Positions 16,308-25,097 of a DNA stretch of 64,000 nucleotides are shown here, in pieces. The stretch is from NCBI GenBank assembly GCA_964533735.1, contig CAZHMD010000001.1, positions 558,001 to 622,000 of the forward strand, given 5' to 3'. Numbering within the stretch: the stretch's first letter is position 1; every line of letters begins with the position of its first letter. Made by a program: the position numbers and the translations under genes. Under the pieces are notes generated by a model. It worked only from the letters and a program-made list of their open reading frames with translations. It made no database searches and was not told the origin of the DNA. The stretch is from UBA6107 sp964533735 (GTDB taxonomy: Bacteria > Chloroflexota > Anaerolineae > Anaerolineales > Anaerolineaceae).

Positions 16308-18761
16308 TTATACGACGATATTCACCAGCCTGCCCTTCACATAGATCACCTGGCGGGGAGCTTTACCGTCCAGCGCTTTTTCAATTACCGCGCTGCTGAG
16401 TGCTGTGTTTTTCGCTTCATCTTCCGAGATATCCGCTGCTACCGTGATACGGTCGCGTACCTTACCGTTCACCTGTACCACCAGCGTGATCTCGTCCTGG
16501 GCGGCAGCTGCTTCATCCACTTTTGGCCATGCCTGCGTGTGAATCGAGTAAGGTTGCCCGATTCTCTGCCATAATTCCTCGGTGATGTGAGGTGCCACGG
16601 GAGCCAAAAGCTTGAGGTAAACTTCCACTGCCTCGGTCCATGCAGGGGTACCGCAGGTTTCTACCTTGAGCCGCTGCATCTCGTTCAACAATTCCATCAA
16701 CCCGGAGATAATGGTATTGAACTCGAACTTTTCAAAATCCCGGGTGACTGAGCGGATAGTTTGATGTACTTTCCGCCGCAGCGCTTTGATCCCTGATTCT
16801 GTTGACTGGCACTTACCCATCGGTTCGAGTATCGTTGTCCAGATACGCCGCATCCAGCGGGAGGTACCATCGATTCCGCCGCTGCTCCAGGGTCCGCCCA
16901 TGTCCCACCGGGAAAAGAACATCAGGAACGCGCGCAGCGTATCAGCGCCGTAGGTTTGCACCAGGTCGTCCGGTGAGACCACGTTTCCGCGGCTCTTGGA
17001 CATCTTCTCATTGTCTTCGCCCAGCACCATACCCTGGTTGCGCAGTTGCATCATGGGTTCATGCCCTTCAGTTACACCGATATCCCGCATGGCTTTATGG
17101 AAGAAACGCGTGTAGATCAGGTGCATGTTGGCATGCTCGATGCCGCCGGTATACGTATCCACGGGCATCCAGTAATCATATTCCCTGGGGTCAAATGGAC
17201 CTTTGTCATAATCCGGGCTCAGGTAGCGCAGGTGATACCAGGAGGAACACATGAATGTATCCATGGTATCGGTCTCGCGTTCGGCGGGTCCGCCGCATTT
17301 CGGGCAGGTGGTGAACCGCCATGTCGGATGCAGTTTGAGCGGACTTTCGCCGGTTGGTTTCCATTCAACATCATCGGGCAGCACTACCGGCAATTGATCG
17401 TCCGGTACCGGAACCTCACCGCAGTTTTTACAGTAGATCATGGGGATGGGAGCCCCCCAATAACGTTGGCGTGAGATTAGCCAGTCGCGCAAGCGGTAAT
17501 TGGTGGAGGGTTTACCCGCGCCAATTTTCGCGACATATTTCACCGCTGTATCAAAGGATTTATCACCGGGGGTTCCAGTGAGTGCGCCTGAATTGACCAT
17601 CATTCCGCTGGCAGGAATCGCGTCGGTGAGATCTGAGCCATCCACAATCACCAGTCCAACCGGCTGGATGACGACTCGGATAGGCAAGTTAAACGTTTTT
17701 GCGAAGGCAAAATCCCGCGTGTCGTGCGCCGGTACCGCCATGATGGCACCGGTACCGTAGGTCATCAACACATAATCCGCGATCCACACCGGGATGCGTT
17801 CCCCGTTGACCGGGTTGATGGCGTAACCGCCGGTGAAGATGCCTGTCTTTTCCTTGTCGGTGGACTCGCGCTGGATGTCCGTCTGGCGGGTGGAATCCAG
17901 GATGTATTGTTCCACCTCAGCCTGCTGCTCGGGTGTGGTCAGTTTTTGCACCAGCGGGTGCTCAGGGGCAAGCACCATGAAGGTAACCCCCCACAAGGTA
18001 TCCGGACGGGTGGTAAAGACCTCCAGGGGGTCACCAGCTTCGGTTTTAAAGGTCACCAGGGCCCCTACTGATTTGCCGATCCAGTTGGTCTGCAGCACGC
18101 GCACGCGCTCGGGCCAGTCGATATCGTCAAAATGCATCAACTCTTCTGCATAACGCGTGGTGCGGAAGAACCACTGGGTGAGGTCTTTCTTGATCACCGG
18201 CGTGCCGCAGCGTTCACAGTGCCGGTCATCGCCCCACACCTGTTCACGCGCCAGCGTGGTGTTGCAGTTCGGGCACCAATCCACCGGGGATAGCTTGCGG
18301 TAAGCAAGGTTGTGTTTGTAGAGTTGATTGAAAAACCACTGCGTCCAGTGATAATACTTCTCGTCAGAGGAGATCATTTCACGGCGCCAGTCAAACATTG
18401 CGCCCATGGTGCGGAACTGCTTGCGCATCTTATCAATGTTTGCGTATGTCCAGATGCGAGGGTGGATGTTGTTTTTAATGGCAGCGTTTTCAGCCGGAAG
18501 CCCGAAAGAATCAAAGCCCATCGGGAAGAGGACGTTATAACCGTTCATGCGCTTGAATCGTGCGCGCGCATCTGAAGGAGAAATGGCGTACCAGTGTCCG
18601 ATGTGAAGATCCCCTGAGGGATAAGGAAGCATGGTAAGAGCGTAATGCTTGGGCTTGGATTCATCCACGTTTGATTCGTACAGTTTATCGGCCGCCCATT
18701 TTTCCTGCCACTTGGTCTCGATCTCGTTCGGGTTGAAGAAAGGAACCTCAGCTTTTACCAT
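16308..18761 (-). CDS. leuS: Leucyl-tRNA synthetase
   Basis: Class I synthetase charging tRNA-Leu. The 817-residue product begins MVKAEVPFFN with AAAGGAG five bases upstream. The HIGH motif is HIGH at residues 53-56 (PYPSGDLHIGH); the KMSKS block reads KMSKSRGNV; the CP1 editing domain is present, with TTRPDTLWG and AVPAHDTRDFAFA including the editing aspartate region. Zinc-knuckle cysteine pairs (CPNC/CERC and CPKC) are visible. C-terminal anticodon-binding domain ends in VQVNGKVRDRI and VKGRLVNIVV, the standard bacterial tail. Regulated by the T-box leader upstream. Confidence 0.98.
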   Translation of the reverse strand: MVKAEVPFFNPNEIETKWQEKWAADKLYESNVDESKPKHYALTMLPYPSGDLHIGHWYAISPSDARARFKRMNGYNVLFPMGFDSFGLPAENAAIKNNIHPRIWTYANIDKMRKQFRTMGAMFDWRREMISSDEKYYHWTQWFFNQLYKHNLAYRKLSPVDWCPNCNTTLAREQVWGDDRHCERCGTPVIKKDLTQWFFRTTRYAEELMHFDDIDWPERVRVLQTNWIGKSVGALVTFKTEAGDPLEVFTTRPDTLWGVTFMVLAPEHPLVQKLTTPEQQAEVEQYILDSTRQTDIQRESTDKEKTGIFTGGYAINPVNGERIPVWIADYVLMTYGTGAIMAVPAHDTRDFAFAKTFNLPIRVVIQPVGLVIVDGSDLTDAIPASGMMVNSGALTGTPGDKSFDTAVKYVAKIGAGKPSTNYRLRDWLISRQRYWGAPIPMIYCKNCGEVPVPDDQLPVVLPDDVEWKPTGESPLKLHPTWRFTTCPKCGGPAERETDTMDTFMCSSWYHLRYLSPDYDKGPFDPREYDYWMPVDTYTGGIEHANMHLIYTRFFHKAMRDIGVTEGHEPMMQLRNQGMVLGEDNEKMSKSRGNVVSPDDLVQTYGADTLRAFLMFFSRWDMGGPWSSGGIDGTSRWMRRIWTTILEPMGKCQSTESGIKALRRKVHQTIRSVTRDFEKFEFNTIISGLMELLNEMQRLKVETCGTPAWTEAVEVYLKLLAPVAPHITEELWQRIGQPYSIHTQAWPKVDEAAAAQDEITLVVQVNGKVRDRITVAADISEDEAKNTALSSAVIEKALDGKAPRQVIYVKGRLVNIVV

Positions 18762-18788
18762 TTTCACTCCTTTGACAGGTATTAAAAC

Positions 18789-19015
18789 AAAAACCCTCAT
18801 CCGGTCAGGGACGAAGGTAATCTCCGCGGTACCACCCTGGTTGCCTGTAACTTACCAGGCCTCTCAAGACGCTGTAACGGGCTTACCCGTTGCCGGCTAC
18901 TTCATTCACCGGTAAACTATCCCTTGCGGGAAGCCAGGCGAGTTCGATCTCTGCGCTCCTGTGCGCTCACCGGGCTCACACCTCGCTCTCCCGATTCGCT
19001 GATGGATGATCTACT
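18789..19015 (-). promoter_or_regulatory. T-box riboswitch leader of leuS, specifier CTC (Leu)
   Basis: The minus strand holds the canonical T-box sequence AGGGTGGTACCGCG at 18825-18838. It is preceded by a Stem I with an AGAG-type bulge and GGTG apical region, and by GAACTCG in which CTC (18940-18942) is the apparent specifier, a leucine codon that agrees with leuS. After the T-box come CGTCCCT and AGGG then TTTTT (18789-18793), a rather weak terminator-like hairpin, so control may be by transcription or by access to the ribosome site. T-boxes sense uncharged tRNA; here tRNA-Leu with a GAG anticodon is expected to be the ligand. Confidence 0.9.
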
Positions 19016-19031
19016 ACTCCTGGTGTTGCTT

Positions 19032-19107
19032 TGGTGGACCCAGGGAGGTTCGAACTCCCGGCCTCCTCAATGCCATTGAGGCGCGCTCCCAACTGCGCTA
19101 TGGGCCC
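19032..19107 (-). tRNA. tRNA-Ala (anticodon GGC), CCA encoded
   Basis: A 7-bp acceptor stem GGGCCCA/TGGGTCC (one G-T pair), D arm with AGCGCAGTTGGGAGCGC, anticodon stem CCTCA/TGAGG with loop ATGGCAT giving anticodon GGC, and T arm with GTTCGAA. The terminal CCA is encoded at 19032-19034. It lies between a second tRNA-Ala and the leuS T-box, all on the minus strand. Confidence 0.96.
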
Positions 19108-19145
19108 AAATGGTACCCTTTTCTTGCTCGAGCCTGCCGTGCTTG

Positions 19146-19218
19146 TGGACCTGGGGGGATTCGAACCCCCGGCCTCTTCAGTGCGATTGAAGCGCGCTCC
19201 CAACTGCGCTACAGGCCC
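19146..19218 (-). tRNA. tRNA-Ala (anticodon CGC), CCA not encoded
   Basis: Acceptor stem GGGCCTG/CAGGTCC, D arm AGCGCAGTTGGGAGCGC identical to the neighbour, anticodon stem CTTCA/TGAAG with loop ATCGCAC giving CGC, and T arm GGTTCGAATCC. The three bases after the discriminator A read CAA, so the CCA end must be added or repaired by enzyme. Confidence 0.95.
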
Positions 19219-19361
19219 GTTCATAAATGCAGTGAAGATTTTACCCGACACAATGACTGGTGTCAAGGAATTGTATTGGGATGCGATTTGAAAACAGGAA
19301 CCGCATTGGGATCCTGTCTTCAAGGGGAGGATAATTGCGTTGAATGACAATTAGATGATTC

Positions 19362-19967
19362 TTATTCTGAAATTGACGCCAGGGTGGAGAGGATTTCCTT
19401 ACCCAACGCGATATCCCCTTCAGCGACTATTTCCAGGTAACGATCACCAATGGTGGTGAGGGTGAACAAAACCTGATTTTTGTCCGGTGTTTCCATGAGC
19501 AGGTCAACCACAGCCCTGCCGTCTTCCAGTTCGCGGGTGGATTCATCCAATATGACAAAGCCGGAGGCATCCCAGGCAGCTTTACGCATGGTCACACGTG
19601 CTGCCAGATCGTTCCTGGGATCCCATGCATAACGCGCCAGGATGATGCGTGCACCGCCTTCCGCCAGTACCTCCAACGTGCTTCCGGGTGACAGCAGCAC
19701 TTGCTGTGAACCGCGGTCGCCTATCACCAGTTCCGCCTCAGCAGTCCAGGTATCGGGATACTCAAAAGTGAATTTTCCATCCACATCTTCAAAGAGGATG
19801 GAGGAATAAGAAAGTTGAACCGTCGCTTCCTGAGTTGAGGCTAACGTGGGGGCATCCGTTGGTGCTTTAGTTACTGCAGGGAAAGTCGGCGTGATTGATT
19901 CGATTGCAGGCTGGCAGGCTGCCAGTGTCATCACAAATACCATTAAAAGTAAAAATCGCTTTTTCAT
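19362..19967 (-). CDS. Putative lipoprotein of unknown function (201 aa)
   Basis: The N-terminus is a clear lipoprotein signal (MKKRFLLLMVFVMTLAAC, lipobox LAAC), then a Thr/Pro-rich spacer and a globular domain from about residue 55. That domain begins VDGKFTFEYPDTW, a pattern seen in PsbP/DcrB-like extracytoplasmic domains that often open with Y-P-x-x-W. Strand-rich; no catalytic motif seen. A GGAG site lies five bases before the ATG. It is downstream of, and in the same direction as, the uridine-kinase-like gene with a 74-base gap. Probably anchored outside the membrane; function unknown. Confidence 0.8.
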   Translation of the reverse strand: MKKRFLLLMVFVMTLAACQPAIESITPTFPAVTKAPTDAPTLASTQEATVQLSYSSILFEDVDGKFTFEYPDTWTAEAELVIGDRGSQQVLLSPGSTLEVLAEGGARIILARYAWDPRNDLAARVTMRKAAWDASGFVILDESTRELEDGRAVVDLLMETPDKNQVLFTLTTIGDRYLEIVAEGDIALGKEILSTLASISE

Positions 19968-20041
19968 CTCTTCTCCTTAACAATAAAGTTACAACAGGTA
20001 GACGCTTCCCGGTTGTAAAAGTTCCCGCAGCCTGAATGAAA

Positions 20042-21241
20042 TCAGCGTAATTTTTTCTGAACAGCAGGAGTTACCCAGAGCGCAGCATTGGTGGTATCCA
20101 CAAAAATGTCGCACTTTTCAAGTTGCGGGTGATAACATTTTTGCGCCATTGGATACTGCTCCTTGAAGTAGCGGTTGCGCAGGTAGTACGGATCATATTT
20201 CTTGCGCAAATCAATGTCCCTTAGCCATTTCCGCTTTAAGCGCACGCCGTCATCGGTCAGGTAAACCACCTTGATCCTGATCAGGTCAGCCACCTCTTCA
20301 TACAGGAAGGGGGCATTGCCTTCCACGAAAATGATGTCCGCCGGCAGGATTGTCACCGGTTTTCCCCCGGGTTTAAGGTTGCCATCCACATCATGGCTGG
20401 AGGTGGCATCGATGAAATCATACCTGGGTATGGAAACGGGTTTACCCTCGCAAAGGTCATGCAGCGCTTGTGTGAAGAGCTTGAAATGCAGCGCCTCCTT
20501 CCCGAGTGAACCGATCCCGCGGGCTTCGCGCTGGTCGCGGTCGGTGAGGAAATTATCCATCTCGACCGAGGAGATGCGCTTGCCTTCATTCTGAATCGCA
20601 TGCGTCAAACGTTCAACGATCTCAGTCTTTCCCGCAGCGGTAGGTCCGGCAATCGCCAGCAGAATGGGTGTGCCGTTGGCATGGATCAATTGCATTACCA
20701 CATCGATAAAGGCAGTATCCACCTCCCGGTTAGTTTCTTCGAAATCCCGATAACCGACATACAGCACATTTTCAAAAGCTTTTTGTTTCCTTTCGAATTC
20801 CCGGAAAGCCTTTCCACCCAGGTGAGCCACCACTTTATCTGTAATGTATGTAGGTTTCACCAGGAAGTTAAATCCCCGCGGATCGAATGAGAAATTCAGG
20901 TTGATCCATTCAGGTGAATAGTCACCTTTCACCAGTCCAACAAAGAGGATATTGGTTAAGGCATGGATCTCCTTATCCAGGACGATCTTGCCTTCCACCT
21001 TTGGTTTGATCTCAATACTCTCAAAGTAAGCCAGGGAATGAACTCTGCTTTCGATCTCTCGCATTGGCAAAGGGGTTATGCTCCCCCAGCCTTGTGCTGG
21101 AGAGAGATTGTCCAAGGCGTACCTGAATTCGTATAACGCCAATCGCCCGATGGCTGGCGAGACTGCCTGGAGCTTTTCGTACAGGATTTCCGAGAAGCCA
21201 TCAGGCGAGTAAAGTGAAGTGGTTGATGTAGTGGGTGTCAT
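20042..21241 (-). CDS. Uridine kinase / phosphoribulokinase-like P-loop protein with N-terminal extension
   Basis: A 399-residue protein. The C-terminal half (about 190-399) is a PRK/uridine-kinase-type NMP-kinase fold with a P-loop GPTAAGKT at 199-206, SVEMDNFLTDRDQREARG (the lid/substrate region of this family) and FVEGNAPFLYEE (Walker B region). The N-terminal 190 residues resemble nothing I recognise; they are mixed strand-helix and soluble. Uridine kinases are usually about 210 residues, so the extension is a notable addition. AAAGGATCGTC precedes the start. Phosphoacceptor unknown. Divergent from the M24 peptidase gene. Confidence 0.75.
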   Translation of the reverse strand: MTPTTSTTSLYSPDGFSEILYEKLQAVSPAIGRLALYEFRYALDNLSPAQGWGSITPLPMREIESRVHSLAYFESIEIKPKVEGKIVLDKEIHALTNILFVGLVKGDYSPEWINLNFSFDPRGFNFLVKPTYITDKVVAHLGGKAFREFERKQKAFENVLYVGYRDFEETNREVDTAFIDVVMQLIHANGTPILLAIAGPTAAGKTEIVERLTHAIQNEGKRISSVEMDNFLTDRDQREARGIGSLGKEALHFKLFTQALHDLCEGKPVSIPRYDFIDATSSHDVDGNLKPGGKPVTILPADIIFVEGNAPFLYEEVADLIRIKVVYLTDDGVRLKRKWLRDIDLRKKYDPYYLRNRYFKEQYPMAQKCYHPQLEKCDIFVDTTNAALWVTPAVQKKLR

Positions 21242-21321
21242 GACGATCCTTTCAATATGAGTAAGGTTATAGAATACGCTCCACTTGGTTTTTTGTCAAC
21301 TTGAATTCACCACAACCTGTT

Positions 21322-21350
21322 TTGCGTCAATAATATCTTCAGGCTATAAT
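21322..21350 (+). promoter_or_regulatory. Sigma70-type promoter for the M24 peptidase gene
   Basis: TTGCGT (21322-21327), 17-base spacer, then a consensus TATAAT (21345-21350). GAGGAG and the ATG at 21370 follow. Confidence 0.7.
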
Positions 21351-21369
21351 CGCTAGAGGAGATTTGCCA

Positions 21370-22473
21370 ATGACAACACAAAGGTTTACCCGTTTACAGC
21401 AATTGATGCATGCAAACAACCTGGAGTCAGTTGTGATCAATCCGGGTCCTACGCTAACCTACCTAACAGGATTGCACTTCCACCTCATGGAGAGACCAAC
21501 ACTGCTTGTTTACCATGAAGGGTCACAACCGGTATTGATCCTGCCTGAACTGGAATTGAGCAAGGCAAAATCTTCCTCCATTGCGCTAAAACCCTATACA
21601 TTTAATGATGATCCTTCCACCTGGCCGGTAGTGATGCAGACCGCTCTCGCCGAGCTTGGTCTGGCAACCGGAAAAGTCGGCGTGGAACCCACCCGGCTGC
21701 GTTTTTTGGAGATTGATTTCCTGCACCATACCGCCCCCGGATTGGAGTTCGTCAACGCGGAGAGTGTGTTCAGTACTCTGCGGCTCAACAAAGACGCCGA
21801 TGAGATCCAGGCAATGCGCAAGGCGGTGCAGATCGCACAGGAAGCCCTTAGCGCCACCATCCCCTTCATACGTGAGGGTGTATCCGAGATCGAAATAGCA
21901 TCGCGCCTGACAATTGAATTATTAAAAGCAGGATCCGCTACTGAATTGCCATTTCAGCCCATCGTGGCGGGTGGTCCCAACAGCGCCAACCCGCATGCCG
22001 TGCCCACCGAGAGAAAGCTTCAGCGCGGTGACCTGGTGGTGATTGACTGGGGCGCAGCCTGGCAGGATTATGCTTCCGACCTCACGCGCACATTTGCCAT
22101 TGGTGAGCTCTCCGATGAACTCCGCATAGTCTACGAGACAGTGAAAGCCGCCAACGCAGCCGGCAGAGCCGCCGGACAACCTGAAATTGAAGCTGGCGAA
22201 ATCGACAAGGCTTCCCGTGCGGTCATTGATTCGGCAGGTTACGGGCAATTCTTCACCCACCGCACCGGTCACGGATTGGGCATGGAAGGTCACGAAAGTC
22301 CGTACATATTTGGAGCAAACATTCAGCCGCTAACCACGGGAATGGTCTATACCGTTGAACCGGGAATCTACCTCCCCGGCAAGGGCGGCGTGCGCATAGA
22401 GGATGATGTGGTGGTTACAGCCAGCGGCTGCGAATCTCTGAGTGATTTTTCCCGCGAGCTGCAAATACTCTAG
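21370..22473 (+). CDS. M24 family metallopeptidase (Xaa-Pro aminopeptidase/dipeptidase)
   Basis: Cytosolic peptidase of the pita-bread fold that removes residues ahead of proline. The 367-residue product starts at ATG 21370 with GAGGAG eight bases ahead. An N-terminal creatinase-type domain (1-130) is followed by the catalytic domain with all five metal ligands visible: D in DWGAAW, D in YASDLTRTF, H in HRTGHGLGMEGHE, E in TVEPGIY and E in RIEDDV. Length fits PepQ/YqhT-type enzymes. An operon with the following esterase-MFS-metallohydrolase genes is possible (26 bases to the next gene). Confidence 0.93.
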   Translation: MTTQRFTRLQQLMHANNLESVVINPGPTLTYLTGLHFHLMERPTLLVYHEGSQPVLILPELELSKAKSSSIALKPYTFNDDPSTWPVVMQTALAELGLATGKVGVEPTRLRFLEIDFLHHTAPGLEFVNAESVFSTLRLNKDADEIQAMRKAVQIAQEALSATIPFIREGVSEIEIASRLTIELLKAGSATELPFQPIVAGGPNSANPHAVPTERKLQRGDLVVIDWGAAWQDYASDLTRTFAIGELSDELRIVYETVKAANAAGRAAGQPEIEAGEIDKASRAVIDSAGYGQFFTHRTGHGLGMEGHESPYIFGANIQPLTTGMVYTVEPGIYLPGKGGVRIEDDVVVTASGCESLSDFSRELQIL

Positions 22474-22499
22474 TTATCTCGCGTCTGTAAGGAGGGTTA

Positions 22500-23264
22500 A
22501 TGAACACAGCCAGGACGATCCCAACAGCGGAACCATTTTTTATCCCGGGCGGGGATATCGGCTGTTTACTGGTGCACGGCTTCACAGGTACTCCCAAGGA
22601 AATGCGTATGCTGGCGGATTCTCTGGCGCAGGATAAGTACACCATCCTTGCACCGCGCCTGGCAGGTCACGCCACCCGCGTGGAAGACATCACCCGAACA
22701 CATTGGGAGGACTGGGTCAGTTCAGTGGAGGATGGCATCAATCTCTTGAAGGACTGCACCCAACAACAGGTGATCATGGGGCTGTCGATGGGCGGTATTT
22801 TGGCGCTGATCGCTGCTGCCCGTTACGACCTGGCTGGAGTGGTCTCTTTTTCTACCCCCTGCCGGCTGCCCGGCGACCCGCGTGCTAAATACCTACCGGT
22901 TTTAAAATACTTCATCCGTAGTGTATCCAAGGGAAAACCCGATTGGCGCAACCAGGATGCCGCCAGGGACCACGCACATTACGCCTATTACCCCACCCCG
23001 GCCATCATCCAGCTCAAGGAATTGATCGATGTCATGCAATCTGAACTGGCGAATGTGAAGATCCCCGCGTTATTCGTCCAATCCAGGCAGGACCAGGGTA
23101 TTCCTGCAGGCAGCCTTGATTATCTTTACGCACAGGTTGCATCCACAGATAAGAATAAATTCTGGGTTGAAAACAGCGGGCATGTCATTATCCGGGAACC
23201 TGAGCGGGAATTGATCTTTACCGAAGTAAAAACCTTTGTGAAGCGCATCACGGCTGCCGCATGA
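22500..23264 (+). CDS. Alpha/beta hydrolase, Est30/monoacylglycerol-lipase-type carboxylesterase
   Basis: A 254-residue serine hydrolase. The oxyanion region is LLVHGFTGTPKEMR, the nucleophile elbow GLSMGG, the acid lies near QSRQDQGIPAG, and the histidine in ENSGHVIIREPERE. This set matches the Est30/carboxylesterase family acting on short- to medium-chain esters. TAAGGAGGGTTA precedes the ATG. It overlaps the following MFS gene by 4 bases (ATGA), so the two are cotranslated; a link between the ester cleaved and a transported compound is possible but not shown. Confidence 0.92.
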   Translation: MNTARTIPTAEPFFIPGGDIGCLLVHGFTGTPKEMRMLADSLAQDKYTILAPRLAGHATRVEDITRTHWEDWVSSVEDGINLLKDCTQQQVIMGLSMGGILALIAAARYDLAGVVSFSTPCRLPGDPRAKYLPVLKYFIRSVSKGKPDWRNQDAARDHAHYAYYPTPAIIQLKELIDVMQSELANVKIPALFVQSRQDQGIPAGSLDYLYAQVASTDKNKFWVENSGHVIIREPERELIFTEVKTFVKRITAAA

Positions 23265-24409
23265 ATCGGAATCTACTCCTCGTCGCCATTTCATTGTTCA
23301 TCTGGGGTACCGGTGAGGGGCTGTTCTTCTACTTCCAACCCATCTATCTGCAGGAATTGAATGCTGATCCTGTGATGATTGGAACCATTCTGGGCGGAAT
23401 GGGAATTGCCATGACGATCGCCCAAATTCCTGCCGGCTACCTCTCCGACCGCTTTGGTTCTCGCACCATCATGTGGGGTTCGTGGATCCTCGGCACAGCA
23501 TCCGCCTGGGTCATGGCATTCGCCAATGCCCTGCCGGCATTTGTTGTTGGTTTGATCCTGTACGGGCTGACCAGTTTTGTTCTTGCCCCCATGAACAGTT
23601 ACATCACCTCCGTCCGTGGAAACCTGACTGTTGGCAGGTCGCTGACGTTTGCGTCAGGGCTTTACAATGTTGGTGCAGTCCTCGGTCCAGTCACCGGTGG
23701 AATCATTGCCGATAAACTGGGGTTGAAATCGGTTTACATGATCGCGGGTTTCCTGTTTCTCATATCGACACTGGTAATCCTGTTTGTAAAAAAAGTTACT
23801 GGAACGCATGCAGCCGACCTCGAATCCACCAGGGCAAAAGGCTTGCTTAAAAACACTCGCTTCCTGGGTTTCCTCGGTATCACGCTGATCACGGTGTTCG
23901 TCCTGTATTTGCCGTCTGCTTTTACCCCAAATTTTCTTCAAAATCAGCAGGAGTTTTCCAAAAGCACCATCGGTATCCTGGGTACGTTCGGTAACCTGGG
24001 GAATGCTGTGGCAGTTCTCGCTTTGGGTGGTCTGCGGGCATCCACAGCGTTCATCATCAGCCAGGTGTGGGTGCTGATCTTCACAATCATTTTCCTGGTC
24101 GCAAAATTACCCCCCTGGTTCGGGATCGGCTATTTCTTTTATGGCGGATTCAAATTGTGCAGAGCGATGATCCTCACTATTGCCCGTTCACTCATTCATC
24201 CCGGTGAAACCGGTTTGGCTTATGGTATGGTAGAAACCGCATCTGCAATTGCGGTCATCCTGGCGCCTGTCCTGGCCGGCATCCTGTATGATACTGAACC
24301 TGTCTTGATCTATAAGGTTCCCCTCTTTGCCATTTCAGGGGTGATTATCTTAAATATTATCGGTCTTAGCATCTTACGAAGGAAGCAAAACAATGCCACT
24401 GCAAATTAA
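23261..24409 (+). CDS. Major facilitator superfamily transporter
   Basis: A 382-residue polytopic protein with twelve predicted hydrophobic segments. Motif A-like GYLSDRFGSR follows segment 2 (about 62-71), and a second half-molecule repeat is visible. Such proteins move small solutes across the membrane by proton coupling; substrate cannot be read. The start overlaps the esterase stop. The end overlaps the metallohydrolase start by 17 bases. Sugar- or drug-type MFS cannot be distinguished here. Confidence 0.9.
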   Translation: MNRNLLLVAISLFIWGTGEGLFFYFQPIYLQELNADPVMIGTILGGMGIAMTIAQIPAGYLSDRFGSRTIMWGSWILGTASAWVMAFANALPAFVVGLILYGLTSFVLAPMNSYITSVRGNLTVGRSLTFASGLYNVGAVLGPVTGGIIADKLGLKSVYMIAGFLFLISTLVILFVKKVTGTHAADLESTRAKGLLKNTRFLGFLGITLITVFVLYLPSAFTPNFLQNQQEFSKSTIGILGTFGNLGNAVAVLALGGLRASTAFIISQVWVLIFTIIFLVAKLPPWFGIGYFFYGGFKLCRAMILTIARSLIHPGETGLAYGMVETASAIAVILAPVLAGILYDTEPVLIYKVPLFAISGVIILNIIGLSILRRKQNNATAN

Positions 24410-25031
24410 AGAATTTTCACTGGGACAATTACAGAACAACACTTTTGTGATTTTTGATGAGGACACAAAACAGGCAATCATTGTTGATCCCTCGTTTCAG
24501 AATCAACCTGTCCTTGATTTTGTGAAAGAAAACTCGCTTGCGGTGGAATTGATCCTCTGCACACACGCCCATTTTGATCACTTCGCCGGAGTAGTGTATG
24601 CCGCCGAATCTATCACACCCCGACCGAAAATCGCCCTGAATGAAAAAGACCTGGCTTTGTGGCAGGATGGTGGAGGCTCAAAACACTTCAATTATTTGAT
24701 CAAGTTGCCGCCTCAGCCTGATCAGTTCACCACCCATGGGCAGATAATCCGCTTGGGAATAGACCAACTCGAAATTCGCGAAGTCCCGGGGCACTCTCCC
24801 GGTTCAGTCATCGTGTATATCCCTTCGCTCAAGTCTGCCATTTGCGGTGATGCCATCTTCCTTGAGTCCATCGGACGTACCGACCTAGAGGATGGCGACC
24901 TTGAGTTGCTGCTCGCAAGCATCCGCACACAGGTCTTCACCCTCCCGGATGAGACCATCCTCCTGCCGGGGCACGGCGCGAGTACTACTGTGGCGCATGA
25001 GAAAAAATTCAACCCATTTCTACAAGGTTAA
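24393..25031 (+). CDS. MBL-fold metallo-hydrolase (glyoxalase II-like)
   Basis: A 212-residue metallo-beta-lactamase-fold protein. The metal motif THAHFDHFAG (HxHxDH) is intact; further ligands appear in PGHSPGSVIVY and CGDAIF, and at the end LPGHGAST. This is the small YcbL/glyoxalase-II-like group, which hydrolyses thioesters or related compounds; the true substrate is uncertain. The start lies inside the end of the MFS gene with AAGGAA nine bases upstream. A strong bidirectional terminator follows the stop. Confidence 0.9.
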   Translation: MPLQIKEFSLGQLQNNTFVIFDEDTKQAIIVDPSFQNQPVLDFVKENSLAVELILCTHAHFDHFAGVVYAAESITPRPKIALNEKDLALWQDGGGSKHFNYLIKLPPQPDQFTTHGQIIRLGIDQLEIREVPGHSPGSVIVYIPSLKSAICGDAIFLESIGRTDLEDGDLELLLASIRTQVFTLPDETILLPGHGASTTVAHEKKFNPFLQG

Positions 25032-25051
25032 AAATGCAATCCAATTAAAAC

Positions 25052-25083
25052 AAAAAGGCTGTCCGGTATTGGACAGCCTTTTT
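25052..25083. terminator. Bidirectional terminator between the metallo-hydrolase gene and rny
   Basis: Stem AAAAAGGCTGTCC / GGACAGCCTTTTT (13 bp), loop GGTATT, with A and T runs that serve both strands. It lies between two convergent genes. Confidence 0.92.
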
Positions 25084-25097
25084 CGTCAAAGATCCGC

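Noticed and set aside
19032..19218. Near-identical blocks in the two tRNA genes considered as a direct repeat
   Set aside because: Explained by the shared tRNA-Ala fold and sequence, not a mobile repeat.
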